NCBI GenBank assembly: GCA_963666465.1
Contig: OY762824.1
Span: 868,001 to 932,000 of the forward strand
From: VXYL01 sp963666465
Lineage (GTDB): Bacteria > Pseudomonadota > Gammaproteobacteria > Pseudomonadales > Azotimanducaceae
DNA length: 64,000 bases
Reading direction: 5' to 3'
The notes under the pieces are model-generated. The model had not been told where the DNA came from. It worked only from the letters and a program-made list of their open reading frames with translations, and ran no database searches. Positions 8,315 to 20,194 of this stretch are shown in pieces (positions within the stretch are counted from its first letter, which is position 1; each line of letters opens with the position of its first letter). The position numbers and the translations under genes were made by a program.

Positions 8315-10540
8315 TCACGCTTCGATCGCCTTCACCAATGCCCGCTGGAACGCCTTCACCTTGCTCTTGGCTCCTGCGCCCCAAAGCAGACCGAATACTT
8401 CGCGGCGGTTCCTGATTCGGAAGAAACCGTTTTTGTTCCCGCCCTCGCCACGGATCGACCGATGGCCCATGCCCTGCTCCTCCAGGAATCTCATCACCGC
8501 CGGCCAAGCAGCGCCTCTAGCGAATCGGCTTCCGGTGTCGTCCCCCTCGACCGGAATCCAAAACGACCTCGTTCGGCATGCCTTTTCGAGCACGCTGACA
8601 AACTCGTGCCCTCGAAACTCTGCGATGGGGTCTGCCGGATAATCACACAACTCGCTCTCCTTCCCCCCATGGCCACTCAGCCACTCCTTGATGGCCGCCG
8701 GGTCCGTGACCGCACGCGAGTCCGCCGTATCCTCCCGACTGATCATCGCCGGGACCGGAAACGACTGAGACACCCGCGTCAAGTCATCGACGATCAATGT
8801 CTGTACGCTGCAACCATCGAAATGCAACTCGCCCACATCCGCACCGCGCAGATCCAACTGGTTCACCGCGACGTTCCGCAGGGAAGCCATGCACGGCGTC
8901 TCTTCGATCAGCGCTTCGTCGAGGCTGATGTTCTCCACGCACCACATCTCGTCACCGCCCAGTGCCGGCAACGCCGCGAGTAGCAGCCCGCCCACATTCC
9001 GCGACGTCCGATCACTGCCAATGTTGGATCGGGCGACCACAACACCCTCCTTGAAGAAGGCGCGAACTTCATCCGCCCGAGTGCGAGAAATGTGCATCGT
9101 CAAGTCGCTAAAGGCCCGCAGGAAATCCGCGCCAAGAATGTTGCGGCGAACGTACTTCGGAATCTCCCCGTCCCCGATTCGCTCGACCGTTTCTTCGGCA
9201 AGAAAGTGGTTGGCGATCTGCGACGACGGGAACCGACGGAAACGCCGGTCATCGTCGTTTTCGAGGAACGCGAGTGCGATGGCCCGGTTCCTCAGTATCC
9301 GCAGGACCTCTTCGTCTTCCGTGAAGTTGCTGCCCACGAACTCGGCCATCCACGCCAGGACCGCCTCGTCCACCGCCTCGGTCTGATCGTCCGCCATGGT
9401 GCGAGAGGCCTCCCGCAGGAGACTCCTGACGAAGCTCTCGCGGTCGTCGACGGTCATCGCCGTCTCCACCGCATCGCCGAACTTGGTGGCCTCTCGCTCT
9501 ACCATGATGTCGACCAGGTATGCGAGTGGGTTATCGCCAGCGTGATCCAGCATCGGCTGTACCGTGTCGATATCCAAGCGCGACAGGAAGAAGGGGCGCA
9601 ACGCGTAGGAGTTGGGCTCGAGGAGGACGTCGAGCAACTCCGCGAAGTCGTCGCCAAGAGGCCAACCTTTCTCTTCCTCAAGGTAGCGCTTCGCGACGGC
9701 GGGCCGAGGAAGCTGCAAGGCCAATGCGTCGATCTCGTCACTTGGACGAAGGTCCTTGATGTCAGACTCCACACGCTCGCGGCGGATGAACGTGTCTCGA
9801 CCGGCGAGGATGAGAGTGCCATCGCCGCGAACTTGCCGCACCAGTTCGTTGACCTGGTTCCACGCCAGATCGTAGCCGTTGGGGTCGCCGAGTTCGTCGA
9901 AGCCATCGATCGCGATGGTGACAAGCCCGTGGCGAACGAGGATTGGAACCTGGTCGAAAGTGACGCTCAGGCGCAGTATCTGAAGGCTGGTGGCGATCAG
10001 GTCCTGGAGAAAGGTCAACACCCGGCCACGGCTCTGGACGTGCAGGATCAGTGGCCGGTGCGTGCGACGGAATCCCTCGGCACGTTCGAGGGCCAGCCGC
10101 TCGATGAACTTCGTCTTGCCGATGCCGGCGGGCCCGTCAATCAACACCGCCCGAACGGCATCAGGTTCCCTCGGCCGGGCGAGGTAGTCGTCGAACCCCT
10201 TGACGTCAACGCTCTGGCCCGTGGAGAGGATCCCGTCCACCGAGATTGCGTTTTCCGCTCTCGTGGGTTTGAGCAGGCGCTGCTGATTGACAATCCAACG
10301 GTTCAGATCGGCGAAAATCTCGCTGGCAAGCAGCGTCCGATAGCTGGGGCGGACGTCACGCCGATCGCCACGCCTCGCCTCGACCCTCCCGTTGCCATTG
10401 TCCTCAAACACGAGGCGCAGCGGCTCGCCATTGCGATGGAGTTTCGCATTCAGCCGATCACCGCTCCGATGGAGTTCAGGAGGCTCGGTGCCGAGGTCTG
10501 CGAAGGCCGCGAGTTCGCTCTGCAGGGTGTCCAAGTTCAT
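8315..10540 (-). CDS. NACHT-like STAND NTPase, putative defence sensor
   Basis: 741 residues. An N-terminal region of about 125 residues without a recognised domain is followed by a P-loop NTPase: Walker A GPAGIGKT at residues 136-143, Walker B TIAIDGFDELGDP at about 208-220 and an AGRD sensor at about 246-249. This DGFDE pattern is that of NACHT NTPases. A helical region follows, then a short pentapeptide-like stretch (LRNVAVNQLDLRGADVGELHFDGC) and a basic C-terminus ending in a possible winged-helix fold. The start is the ATG at 10540 because it overlaps the stop of the upstream NYN gene as ATGA; an upstream in-frame start would add 17 residues. The two genes are therefore translationally coupled. 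Bacterial NACHT proteins are established antiphage sensors; that this one uses the separate NYN protein as effector is my inference. Flanked by mobile elements on the downstream side. Confidence 0.8.
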   Translation of the reverse strand: MNLDTLQSELAAFADLGTEPPELHRSGDRLNAKLHRNGEPLRLVFEDNGNGRVEARRGDRRDVRPSYRTLLASEIFADLNRWIVNQQRLLKPTRAENAISVDGILSTGQSVDVKGFDDYLARPREPDAVRAVLIDGPAGIGKTKFIERLALERAEGFRRTHRPLILHVQSRGRVLTFLQDLIATSLQILRLSVTFDQVPILVRHGLVTIAIDGFDELGDPNGYDLAWNQVNELVRQVRGDGTLILAGRDTFIRRERVESDIKDLRPSDEIDALALQLPRPAVAKRYLEEEKGWPLGDDFAELLDVLLEPNSYALRPFFLSRLDIDTVQPMLDHAGDNPLAYLVDIMVEREATKFGDAVETAMTVDDRESFVRSLLREASRTMADDQTEAVDEAVLAWMAEFVGSNFTEDEEVLRILRNRAIALAFLENDDDRRFRRFPSSQIANHFLAEETVERIGDGEIPKYVRRNILGADFLRAFSDLTMHISRTRADEVRAFFKEGVVVARSNIGSDRTSRNVGGLLLAALPALGGDEMWCVENISLDEALIEETPCMASLRNVAVNQLDLRGADVGELHFDGCSVQTLIVDDLTRVSQSFPVPAMISREDTADSRAVTDPAAIKEWLSGHGGKESELCDYPADPIAEFRGHEFVSVLEKACRTRSFWIPVEGDDTGSRFARGAAWPAVMRFLEEQGMGHRSIRGEGGNKNGFFRIRNRREVFGLLWGAGAKSKVKAFQRALVKAIEA

Positions 10541-11175
10541 TTGCCAGCCTCCAGGAGCAGTCCACGCAAGTCTATCAAGTGGGTTCGCCACCGCGCCGTC
10601 TTCAGGACGTACACGCGCCGACCGGCGCCAGCAGTCCTGGCTTCGGCAGTGAGTAGCGGTGGGATCACGTCATCGTCGTTCGAGAGCACGAGGGCCCAGT
10701 CACCGATGTCCGCGAACGCCCAATAAAGCAGGTCGGCCGCCAATGCGGTGTCAACCATCTTCTCAACTGGAGGGAGGTGCGGTGCCTGCTGCCTGACGGT
10801 GCCGGGCAGGTGGATCGACCTGGAAGACAACCGCCCGGGCAATGCGGAAAGCAGCGTGTGGCCATAGCCTACATTTCCCGAGAATACGACGTTCCGCCAG
10901 ATGGTAGAGCCTCGTTCGGCAACGGCCTGGATGACCGCCCGAAGATTGTCCGTTCCCTGCCAACCCTTGTGCCATCCGTGGTAGAGGCGAAACGAGACGC
11001 GGAACTGGCGACTATCTGCCCGTGCGAGCGCCCGTCCGATGGCCCGCGTGGTCTTGTCCAGCGTCCGGCGCGCCCGTTCGAGCGGGTCGTCGAGCGTCAA
11101 TGTGCGGGCATCGTGCATCTGCGTGTTCCAGTCGACGAAAGCGGTGACGCCAATTGCGGGTTCCCGAGATCGCAT
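10537..11175 (-). CDS. NYN/PIN-like nuclease domain protein, partner of the NTPase
   Basis: 212 residues. FVDWNTQ at residues 13-19 supplies the first acidic residue (Asp15) expected at the end of strand 1 in NYN/LabA-like PIN folds. KMVDTALAADLLYWA at about 139-153 (Asp142, Asp148) and WALVLSNDDDVIPPL at 160-174 (Asp167-169) provide the remaining acidic residues in the order typical of NYN domains, which act as metal-dependent ribonucleases. The ATG at 11175 has GAAGGG about 9 bases upstream. Its TGA overlaps the NTPase start, so the pair forms one transcription unit. No other nuclease or methyltransferase lies alongside. RNA cleavage upon activation by the NTPase is the obvious hypothesis but not shown by sequence. 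The 281 bp upstream contain no gene I recognise. Confidence 0.75.
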   Translation of the reverse strand: MRSREPAIGVTAFVDWNTQMHDARTLTLDDPLERARRTLDKTTRAIGRALARADSRQFRVSFRLYHGWHKGWQGTDNLRAVIQAVAERGSTIWRNVVFSGNVGYGHTLLSALPGRLSSRSIHLPGTVRQQAPHLPPVEKMVDTALAADLLYWAFADIGDWALVLSNDDDVIPPLLTAEARTAGAGRRVYVLKTARWRTHLIDLRGLLLEAGK

Positions 11176-11456
11176 CAGCTCGACCCTTCACGGCATGTTG
11201 CTCCACATTACGCGGTGCCGACAGGCACGTCATTGGTCAATCTCTCGGATCGGCGTAGGACATCGGCCATGCGTCGCAACGACATCCGCTGTCTGCATCC
11301 GGCGGACTGCTGCCGGCAGGCTCGGTCGCGTTGGCACGAACAATCGCATCGCGCACCCGCGAGCATGACTTCCTGAGCGAAGCGGCAAATCCGTAGCACG
11401 TCCTGGGCCTCAAGCTTTTTGGGAAGAGGGTGAGGCCCCGCCCACCACCCCTGCCC

Positions 11457-15065
<3,609 letters not shown>

Positions 15066-15298
15066 GGCGCAATGGTAGTGGTTTCCGCACCGCTCGACCT
15101 GCGGCCATCAGGGCCAACCGCGGACTACCCTCGTAGCTTTGTGAGGTCGCCGCCGATCAGTTGCCGACCATCGATGAAGGCGGCCCGACAAACCTATCGA
15201 GCAGTTCCCGCACCATGATCTGATGGCTGAAGATGCGCCAGGGCGCGAAGACCCTCGCAAAACACCGCGAAGCGGCGCTAGAACGCTGCTGTTCGCCG

Positions 15299-16462
15299 CT
15301 ATTCGCCGCGCAGGGCGTTGGTGATGGGGAGTCTTGCGGCGCGGACGGCGGGGAAGAGGCCGCCGACGGTGCCCAGGACGAGGGACCAGATCAGGCCGTT
15401 CGTCATGAGTTCTGGGGTTACTGCGAAGTCGAAGGCGATCTGGGAGAAGGAGGCGTTGTTGAGGGTGGAGACGGTGTGGCCGTTGAAGCCGAACCAGGCG
15501 ATGGCGGCGCCGAGCGCGCCGCCGACGAGGGCGAGGGCGATGGCCTCGATCATCACCGAGACGACCACCGGCAGGCCGCCGAAGCCGAGGGCGCGCAAGG
15601 TAGCGATCTCCACCGTGCGGCTGACCACCGCCGAATACATGGTGTTGAGGGCGGCGAACACGGCGCCGATGGCCATGATGTAGGCCACCACCGTGCCGAA
15701 GAGCTCGATGGTCGTCGCGAGGCCCGACGCCTGCGCCGCGAGGTACTCCTCTTCCGGCACCAACTTGAGGTCGAGCTGCTTGTCGTCCTCGACGCGCCTC
15801 TGCAGAGCATCCATGGACTCCGGCGAATCGACGCGCAGGCGCAGCGAATTCACGGTCCCGCCGCGCCGGAAAGCAGACTGGGCGACGGCAAGGTCCACCC
15901 AGATCTCCGACTCGTGCGCCGAACCGCCGTCCTCGAACACGCCCACCACCGTCCACTCGCTGTTGCGAAACTCGAGGCTGTTGCCGATGTCGAGCCCGGC
16001 GAACTCGCCCTGGGCTCCGCGCCCGGCAATGATCTCGGCGCGGCCGGGAACGAAGTTGCGGCCACGCACAATGCGAACTTCCGGGCGCACGAGGAACGCC
16101 TCCGCCTCCACACCGCGCACGATCAGGTTGGCGTCGAGACCGGTGTCGCGCTTGGGCACGTCCGCGACGGCATAGAGCTCCGCGCTCGCCGCATCGATAC
16201 CAGCGAAGGTGCTGACGTAGAACCTGTCGTTGGCAGAGACGTTGCTGAGCATCTCGCTCTCCGCACCGTCGCGCATGACGATGGCCCGGTCCGGCGCACC
16301 GCCAGTCTCCAGCGTGGCGCGGAAGCCAGCCGCCATCGCCAGGAGCGCGATCAGCACGCCCACGACACCGGCGATGCCGACGACGATCACCGACGAACTG
16401 CCGAGCCGCGACTTCACGTTGCGTAGGTTCATCAGGGTGACTTGCAGCACCTGCCCCAACAT
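15299..16462 (-). CDS. FtsX/MacB-type ABC permease
   Basis: 387 residues with the four-helix FtsX permease plan: one N-terminal membrane segment (SSVIVVGIAGVVGVLIALLA), a large extracytoplasmic domain of about 230 residues, then three C-terminal membrane segments around the conserved EIATLRALGFGG motif. It is the last gene of a four-gene minus-strand operon (adaptor, ATPase, permease, permease), 20 bp after the preceding permease. Such tripartite systems export lipids, lipoproteins, peptides or macrolides, or act mechanically; the substrate cannot be read from the sequence. The gene ends about 230 bp before the start of the CydDC-like fusion, and that gap holds nothing recognisable. Confidence 0.88.
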   Translation of the reverse strand: MLGQVLQVTLMNLRNVKSRLGSSSVIVVGIAGVVGVLIALLAMAAGFRATLETGGAPDRAIVMRDGAESEMLSNVSANDRFYVSTFAGIDAASAELYAVADVPKRDTGLDANLIVRGVEAEAFLVRPEVRIVRGRNFVPGRAEIIAGRGAQGEFAGLDIGNSLEFRNSEWTVVGVFEDGGSAHESEIWVDLAVAQSAFRRGGTVNSLRLRVDSPESMDALQRRVEDDKQLDLKLVPEEEYLAAQASGLATTIELFGTVVAYIMAIGAVFAALNTMYSAVVSRTVEIATLRALGFGGLPVVVSVMIEAIALALVGGALGAAIAWFGFNGHTVSTLNNASFSQIAFDFAVTPELMTNGLIWSLVLGTVGGLFPAVRAARLPITNALRGE

Positions 16463-16482
16463 GGCCTTCTCCCTCCCCGGAC

Positions 16483-17646
16483 CTAGCCCCGCCTGAGCGC
16501 GTCAACGATGCGCAGCCGCTGCGCGGTTAGGGCCGGAAGCGCCCCCACCACGAGCCCTAGCGCCACGGCGAACGCGAGCGACTGCATGAGAATGTCGAGC
16601 GACATGGTCACCGGCCCCATGAACTGTTGGGTTGCCACACTGGCGGCCGGCAACATCAGCGCTCCAAGGCCCACGCCGAGCAGCGCCCCGATCACGCAGA
16701 GCAATACCGACTCCCCCACCACCAGCAGGGACGTCCGGGCGTCGCTGAAACCCACGGTTTTCAGCACCGCGAGTTCCGGGATGCGCTCCCTGAGCGACTG
16801 CGACATGGTGTTGGCCGTGAGCAGCAGGATCGTGAAGAAGACTGCGGAGAGGATTCCGGTGGCCATCAGGGCAATGTTGCCGATCTGGGCGGCGAAGCTG
16901 CGGGCAAACTCCGCCTCGGTGCTGGTCTTGGTGGGGCTTGTCGAGTTTTCGAACCGGGCGTCTATGGCGCCCGAAATCGCCGGTGCCTGCTCCGAATCGC
17001 TGACTCGCACGGTGTACCAGCCCACAGCCCCCTCCTCGAACGACCGTGCCTCGTCGAAGTAGTCGTAGTGCATGAGGAGCGCCACCGGCGCCATCTGACC
17101 CGGGTCGCGGTGGCGGTAGGTGCCCACAAGGTCGAACTGCCACAGGCGACTGCCGTCCTTGAGCGACCAGATGTCCCCCTCGATGGGGATGCGGTCGCCG
17201 ATGCTCCAGCCAAAGCGAGCCAGCATGCCTTCCTCCACCACCACGCCGGTGCGAGTGTTCTCGAAGGCGTCGAGTTGCGCCGGATCGATGGCGAACTCCG
17301 GATACATGTCGAAATAGGCGCGTGGTTCGACTGGGTATTTGGGGAAGAAGTTGGCCGGGTCCTGATAGTTGCCGCCGAACCACGTTTGATGGGTCACCGC
17401 CTCAACCCCAGGCACACCTTGGATCTCCGCAAGCTGGCTGAGGGGCAGCAGGTCGATGATCGAGTACTTGCTCGTCACCACGAGTCGGTTGGCGCCATCG
17501 ACGCTTAGGCCCTCTCCCGCAAACGGCGCCGCCACCGCCCGCAGCAGCACGAACAGCAGGAACGCCACCAAGAGCGAGAACAGCGTCAGGAACGTGCGCG
17601 TCTTGCGCCGAAACAGGTTCGCCCACATCAGGCCCATGCCGCTCAT
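16483..17646 (-). CDS. FtsX/MacB-type ABC permease
   Basis: 387 residues, same length and plan as its downstream neighbour but a different sequence. It has an N-terminal membrane helix (TFLTLFSLLVAFLLFVLL), an extracytoplasmic MacB-like domain, then three helices with the motif IPELAVLKTVGFSDART, the FtsX-family cytoplasmic loop. It starts 1 bp after the ATPase gene stop region, which indicates coupled translation. Together the two permeases probably form a heterodimer served by the single ATPase encoded just upstream. An outer-membrane channel partner is not encoded in the operon. Confidence 0.88.
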   Translation of the reverse strand: MSGMGLMWANLFRRKTRTFLTLFSLLVAFLLFVLLRAVAAPFAGEGLSVDGANRLVVTSKYSIIDLLPLSQLAEIQGVPGVEAVTHQTWFGGNYQDPANFFPKYPVEPRAYFDMYPEFAIDPAQLDAFENTRTGVVVEEGMLARFGWSIGDRIPIEGDIWSLKDGSRLWQFDLVGTYRHRDPGQMAPVALLMHYDYFDEARSFEEGAVGWYTVRVSDSEQAPAISGAIDARFENSTSPTKTSTEAEFARSFAAQIGNIALMATGILSAVFFTILLLTANTMSQSLRERIPELAVLKTVGFSDARTSLLVVGESVLLCVIGALLGVGLGALMLPAASVATQQFMGPVTMSLDILMQSLAFAVALGLVVGALPALTAQRLRIVDALRRG

Positions 17647-17647
17647 G

Positions 17648-18340
17648 TCACGCCGCCTCCCCGTTCGAGCCTGTCGAAAGCTGCCCCTTGTCGAGATGCA
17701 CGACGTGCCGGGCGTGGCTCGCAGCCTTCGGATCGTGCGTCACCATGACGATGGTCTTGCCGTGGTCGCGGTTCAGGATTTCGAGCAGCTCCAGAATCTC
17801 GTCCGCGGTGTCGCGGTCCAAGTCCCCGGTCGGTTCGTCGCAGACCAGGATCGGTGCGTCGGCGACGATGGCACGGGCGATTGCCACCCGCTGTTGCTGG
17901 CCGCCCGAGAGTTCGCCCGGCTTGTGCCCTGCCCGATCTTCAAGACCGACGATCTCCAGCGCCGTGTCTGCATTGCTGCGGCGCTGCTTGCCGGAGAGCT
18001 TGGTGAGGAGCAGCGGCAATTCCACATTGCGCCGGGCGCTCAGCACCGGCAACAGGTTGTAGAACTGGAACACGAAGCCGATGTTCTCCGAACGCCACTT
18101 GGCGAGCTGGCGGCGCGACATGCCGTTCAGGTCCTGCCCCGAAACTTGCACGCTGCCGCTCGTGGCGCTGTCGATGCCGCCGATGATGTTGAGCAGCGTC
18201 GTCTTGCCGCTGCCGGAAGGGCCCATCAGCGCGAGGAAATCTGCCTCCTCCACCTGGAGGTCGATGCCGGTGAGCACCTCCACCTCCTCGCGCCCCTTGA
18301 CGTAGCTCTTGCGTACTTCGCTCAGATCAACGATTGCCAT
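17648..18340 (-). CDS. LolD/MacB-type ABC ATPase
   Basis: 230 residues, the standard size for the LolD/MacB ATPase group. It has Walker A GPSGSGKTT, a Q-loop VFQFYNLLPVLSA, signature LSGGQQQRVAIARA, Walker B ILVCDEPTGDLD and H-loop VTHD. The GDLD D-loop and the spacing are typical of ATPases that power FtsX permeases. It sits second in the operon, between the adaptor gene (separated by about 270 bp that include a family 1 repeat) and two permease genes that follow almost without a gap. Confidence 0.93.
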   Translation of the reverse strand: MAIVDLSEVRKSYVKGREEVEVLTGIDLQVEEADFLALMGPSGSGKTTLLNIIGGIDSATSGSVQVSGQDLNGMSRRQLAKWRSENIGFVFQFYNLLPVLSARRNVELPLLLTKLSGKQRRSNADTALEIVGLEDRAGHKPGELSGGQQQRVAIARAIVADAPILVCDEPTGDLDRDTADEILELLEILNRDHGKTIVMVTHDPKAASHARHVVHLDKGQLSTGSNGEAA

Positions 18341-18363
18341 GCATTCCTCTTCCTGCCGCTCTC

Positions 18364-18440
18364 CCCCCAGCGATGGGGGAATTGCCGGTACTTCCTTGCG
18401 CGTCAGCGGTCGGGATGCTTCCCCGGCTGAAGGCTCCTAG
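18364..18440 (+). repeat. Hairpin repeat family 1, partial copy inside an operon
   Basis: The 3' two thirds of family 1 (C-run/G-run hairpin, then the GGGATGCTTCCCC hairpin), ending in CTAG at 18437-18440. It lies between the ATPase and adaptor genes. The next 170 bp (18441-18612) are clearly lower in G+C than the surroundings and contain no gene I recognise. Confidence 0.7.
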
Positions 18441-18612
18441 TGTACTGTCTCTGAAATGCCTATACATATTGTGCGGTGCAGGCACCTGGCGCGATGCTCG
18501 GCAACTAAAGAGTGTTTCCGTGGAGACAAACATTTACGAACGCCTCCGGTTCTCTTGGTTGGGGGGCCATGTGAGCATGTGATTTAGGTCAACGTATTTG
18601 AGAGTCGGTACA

Positions 18613-19869
18613 CTAGTTCAAGACAGTGACCCGCACGCCGTCCGCGAGCACGCCTCCCTCTGCATCGAGTCTTGCCACCACCCGTTCGCCGCCGGCAAGC
18701 CCGTCCGAGATGCGCACGCGCGAGCCGACGGCATTCCCCACCACAACGTCGCGGCGCTCTGCCGTTTGGTTCTCCACCACCCAGACGAAGCGTGCGCTTC
18801 CTTCGCCGCTCACTGCCGTTGCCGGCACGAGTACGCCGTTCGGGGTCTGCGTGGAGGCTGCCTCCGCCTCCTGTCGTTCCAGAAAAGCCACCCGCACGCC
18901 CATGTCGGGCAACACTCGCCGGTCGCGCTCGAGGAAGCGGATGCGCACCCGCACGGTGGCCTTGTTGCGATCCGCCGCCGGGATGGTGGCGATCACCGAC
19001 GCCGGGATGTCGTGGTCCGGATAGGCATTGAGGGCAACGTTGACGGGCTGGTCGGGATGGACCCGGTTGATGTAGGCCTCGTTCACGTCCACTTCCACTT
19101 CGAGCGAGTCCATGTCCACGATGGTGCAGATGCCGGTTCGCGTGAAGCCGCCGCCGGCGGACACCGGCGAGATCATCTCTCCGGGCTGTGCCGCCTTGGC
19201 GATGACCACGCCGCCGAACGGGGCGCGGATCTCCATGTCGGTCAGTTCCTGGCGCTGCAGGTCGAGAGAGCGCTCCGAAACCGCGATGTCTCGCCCCGTG
19301 CGACTCAGCCGCGCCATGAGCCCCTCCACGGAAAGGCTGTCGCGGTCGAGGTCGGCCTGGCTGGCAAGGTTGCGATCGGCGAGATTTTCCGTGCGGCTGA
19401 GATCGAGCCGCGCCTGACGAAGGTTGACCTGCAACTCGGCAAGCGCAGCCTTGGCGGCGTCGAGCCGGGATTCGGCAAGCCTGAGGCGCGCCCGCGGGAT
19501 GCTGCCGTCGAGTACCGCCAGGAGCTGGCCGCGCTCAACCACCATGCCTTCCTCCACGAGCACGTCGATCACCTTGGCCGTCACCTTGGAGCTGACCGTG
19601 GCCTGCCGCCGTGCCACCACATAGCCGGTGGCGTCGAGCACGCTGTCGCCGGGGGCCGCACGGTTCTCCGCCTGAGCCAGCACGGTTTCGACCGCCAAGG
19701 GGGCAGCTTCGGGTGCCGGCACAACTGCGTCGAAGAGTCCGAGCGAATAGGACGCCATGGCAGCCCCTGCAACCACAGCGATGGCAACGAACCACTTCAG
19801 TGGTCGCCCCGAGGACGCTGTCTCCTCGCGGTCGATCTTGAGTCGATTGACGAGTTCCGCCTTGTCCAT
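18613..19869 (-). CDS. HlyD/MacA-type periplasmic adaptor
   Basis: 418 residues from the ATG at 19869. An N-terminal cytoplasmic stretch and one membrane anchor (WFVAIAVVAGAAMASYSLGLF) are followed by a split lipoyl domain (YVVARRQATVSSKVTAKVID and APFGGVVIAKAAQPGEMI), a coiled-coil hairpin between them, and a beta-barrel domain. This is the membrane-fusion protein of tripartite MacAB-like efflux or lipid-transport systems. It is the first gene of the operon with the ATPase and two FtsX permeases. An in-frame extension to 20268 exists but is arginine-rich and unlike an adaptor, so I chose the internal start. Confidence 0.88.
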   Translation of the reverse strand: MDKAELVNRLKIDREETASSGRPLKWFVAIAVVAGAAMASYSLGLFDAVVPAPEAAPLAVETVLAQAENRAAPGDSVLDATGYVVARRQATVSSKVTAKVIDVLVEEGMVVERGQLLAVLDGSIPRARLRLAESRLDAAKAALAELQVNLRQARLDLSRTENLADRNLASQADLDRDSLSVEGLMARLSRTGRDIAVSERSLDLQRQELTDMEIRAPFGGVVIAKAAQPGEMISPVSAGGGFTRTGICTIVDMDSLEVEVDVNEAYINRVHPDQPVNVALNAYPDHDIPASVIATIPAADRNKATVRVRIRFLERDRRVLPDMGVRVAFLERQEAEAASTQTPNGVLVPATAVSGEGSARFVWVVENQTAERRDVVVGNAVGSRVRISDGLAGGERVVARLDAEGGVLADGVRVTVLN

Positions 19870-20194
19870 CGCGCCCTTGCCGGGGGAAACGCCACAAAGT
19901 TCTGTGCGGTGCGGAGTATATATGCAAGGCGGCGTCGCCTCTGATCGCCCCGTCTCCGGCAGGAGGGCGTCGCGCTCCTTCGCCCGAAGGGCGGGTGGCC
20001 CCTGTGAGAAAGACCTCGCGACAACAAGGACCATGTGGATCGACGGCTGCGAGGGGGTCAGTCCTTCTGGGGCCGCGCCTCGCGGCAGGTATGGCGCACC
20101 CATCGGGCGCGTCAGCGAGACGCCTTTCCTCCAGAGGAGGCGCAGGAGGGGGATAGAATGACGGCAGCACTCCATCCCCAAAGGAGCGGTCGCC
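19870..20194. other. Intergenic region between divergent genes, no gene seen
   Basis: 325 bp between the adaptor gene (minus) and the acetyltransferase gene (plus). It should hold both promoters. I see no confident sigma-70 boxes, RNA gene or conserved repeat in it. Confidence 0.4.

Noticed and set aside
11400..11456. Inverted repeat GGCCTCA...TGAGGCC after the CydDC-like gene
   Set aside because: Loop is long and no T-tract follows, so I did not call a terminator.
20090..20194. In-frame extension of the adaptor gene to 20268
   Set aside because: Arg- and Pro-rich, without a signal or anchor, and it overlaps the promoter region of the divergent acetyltransferase gene.
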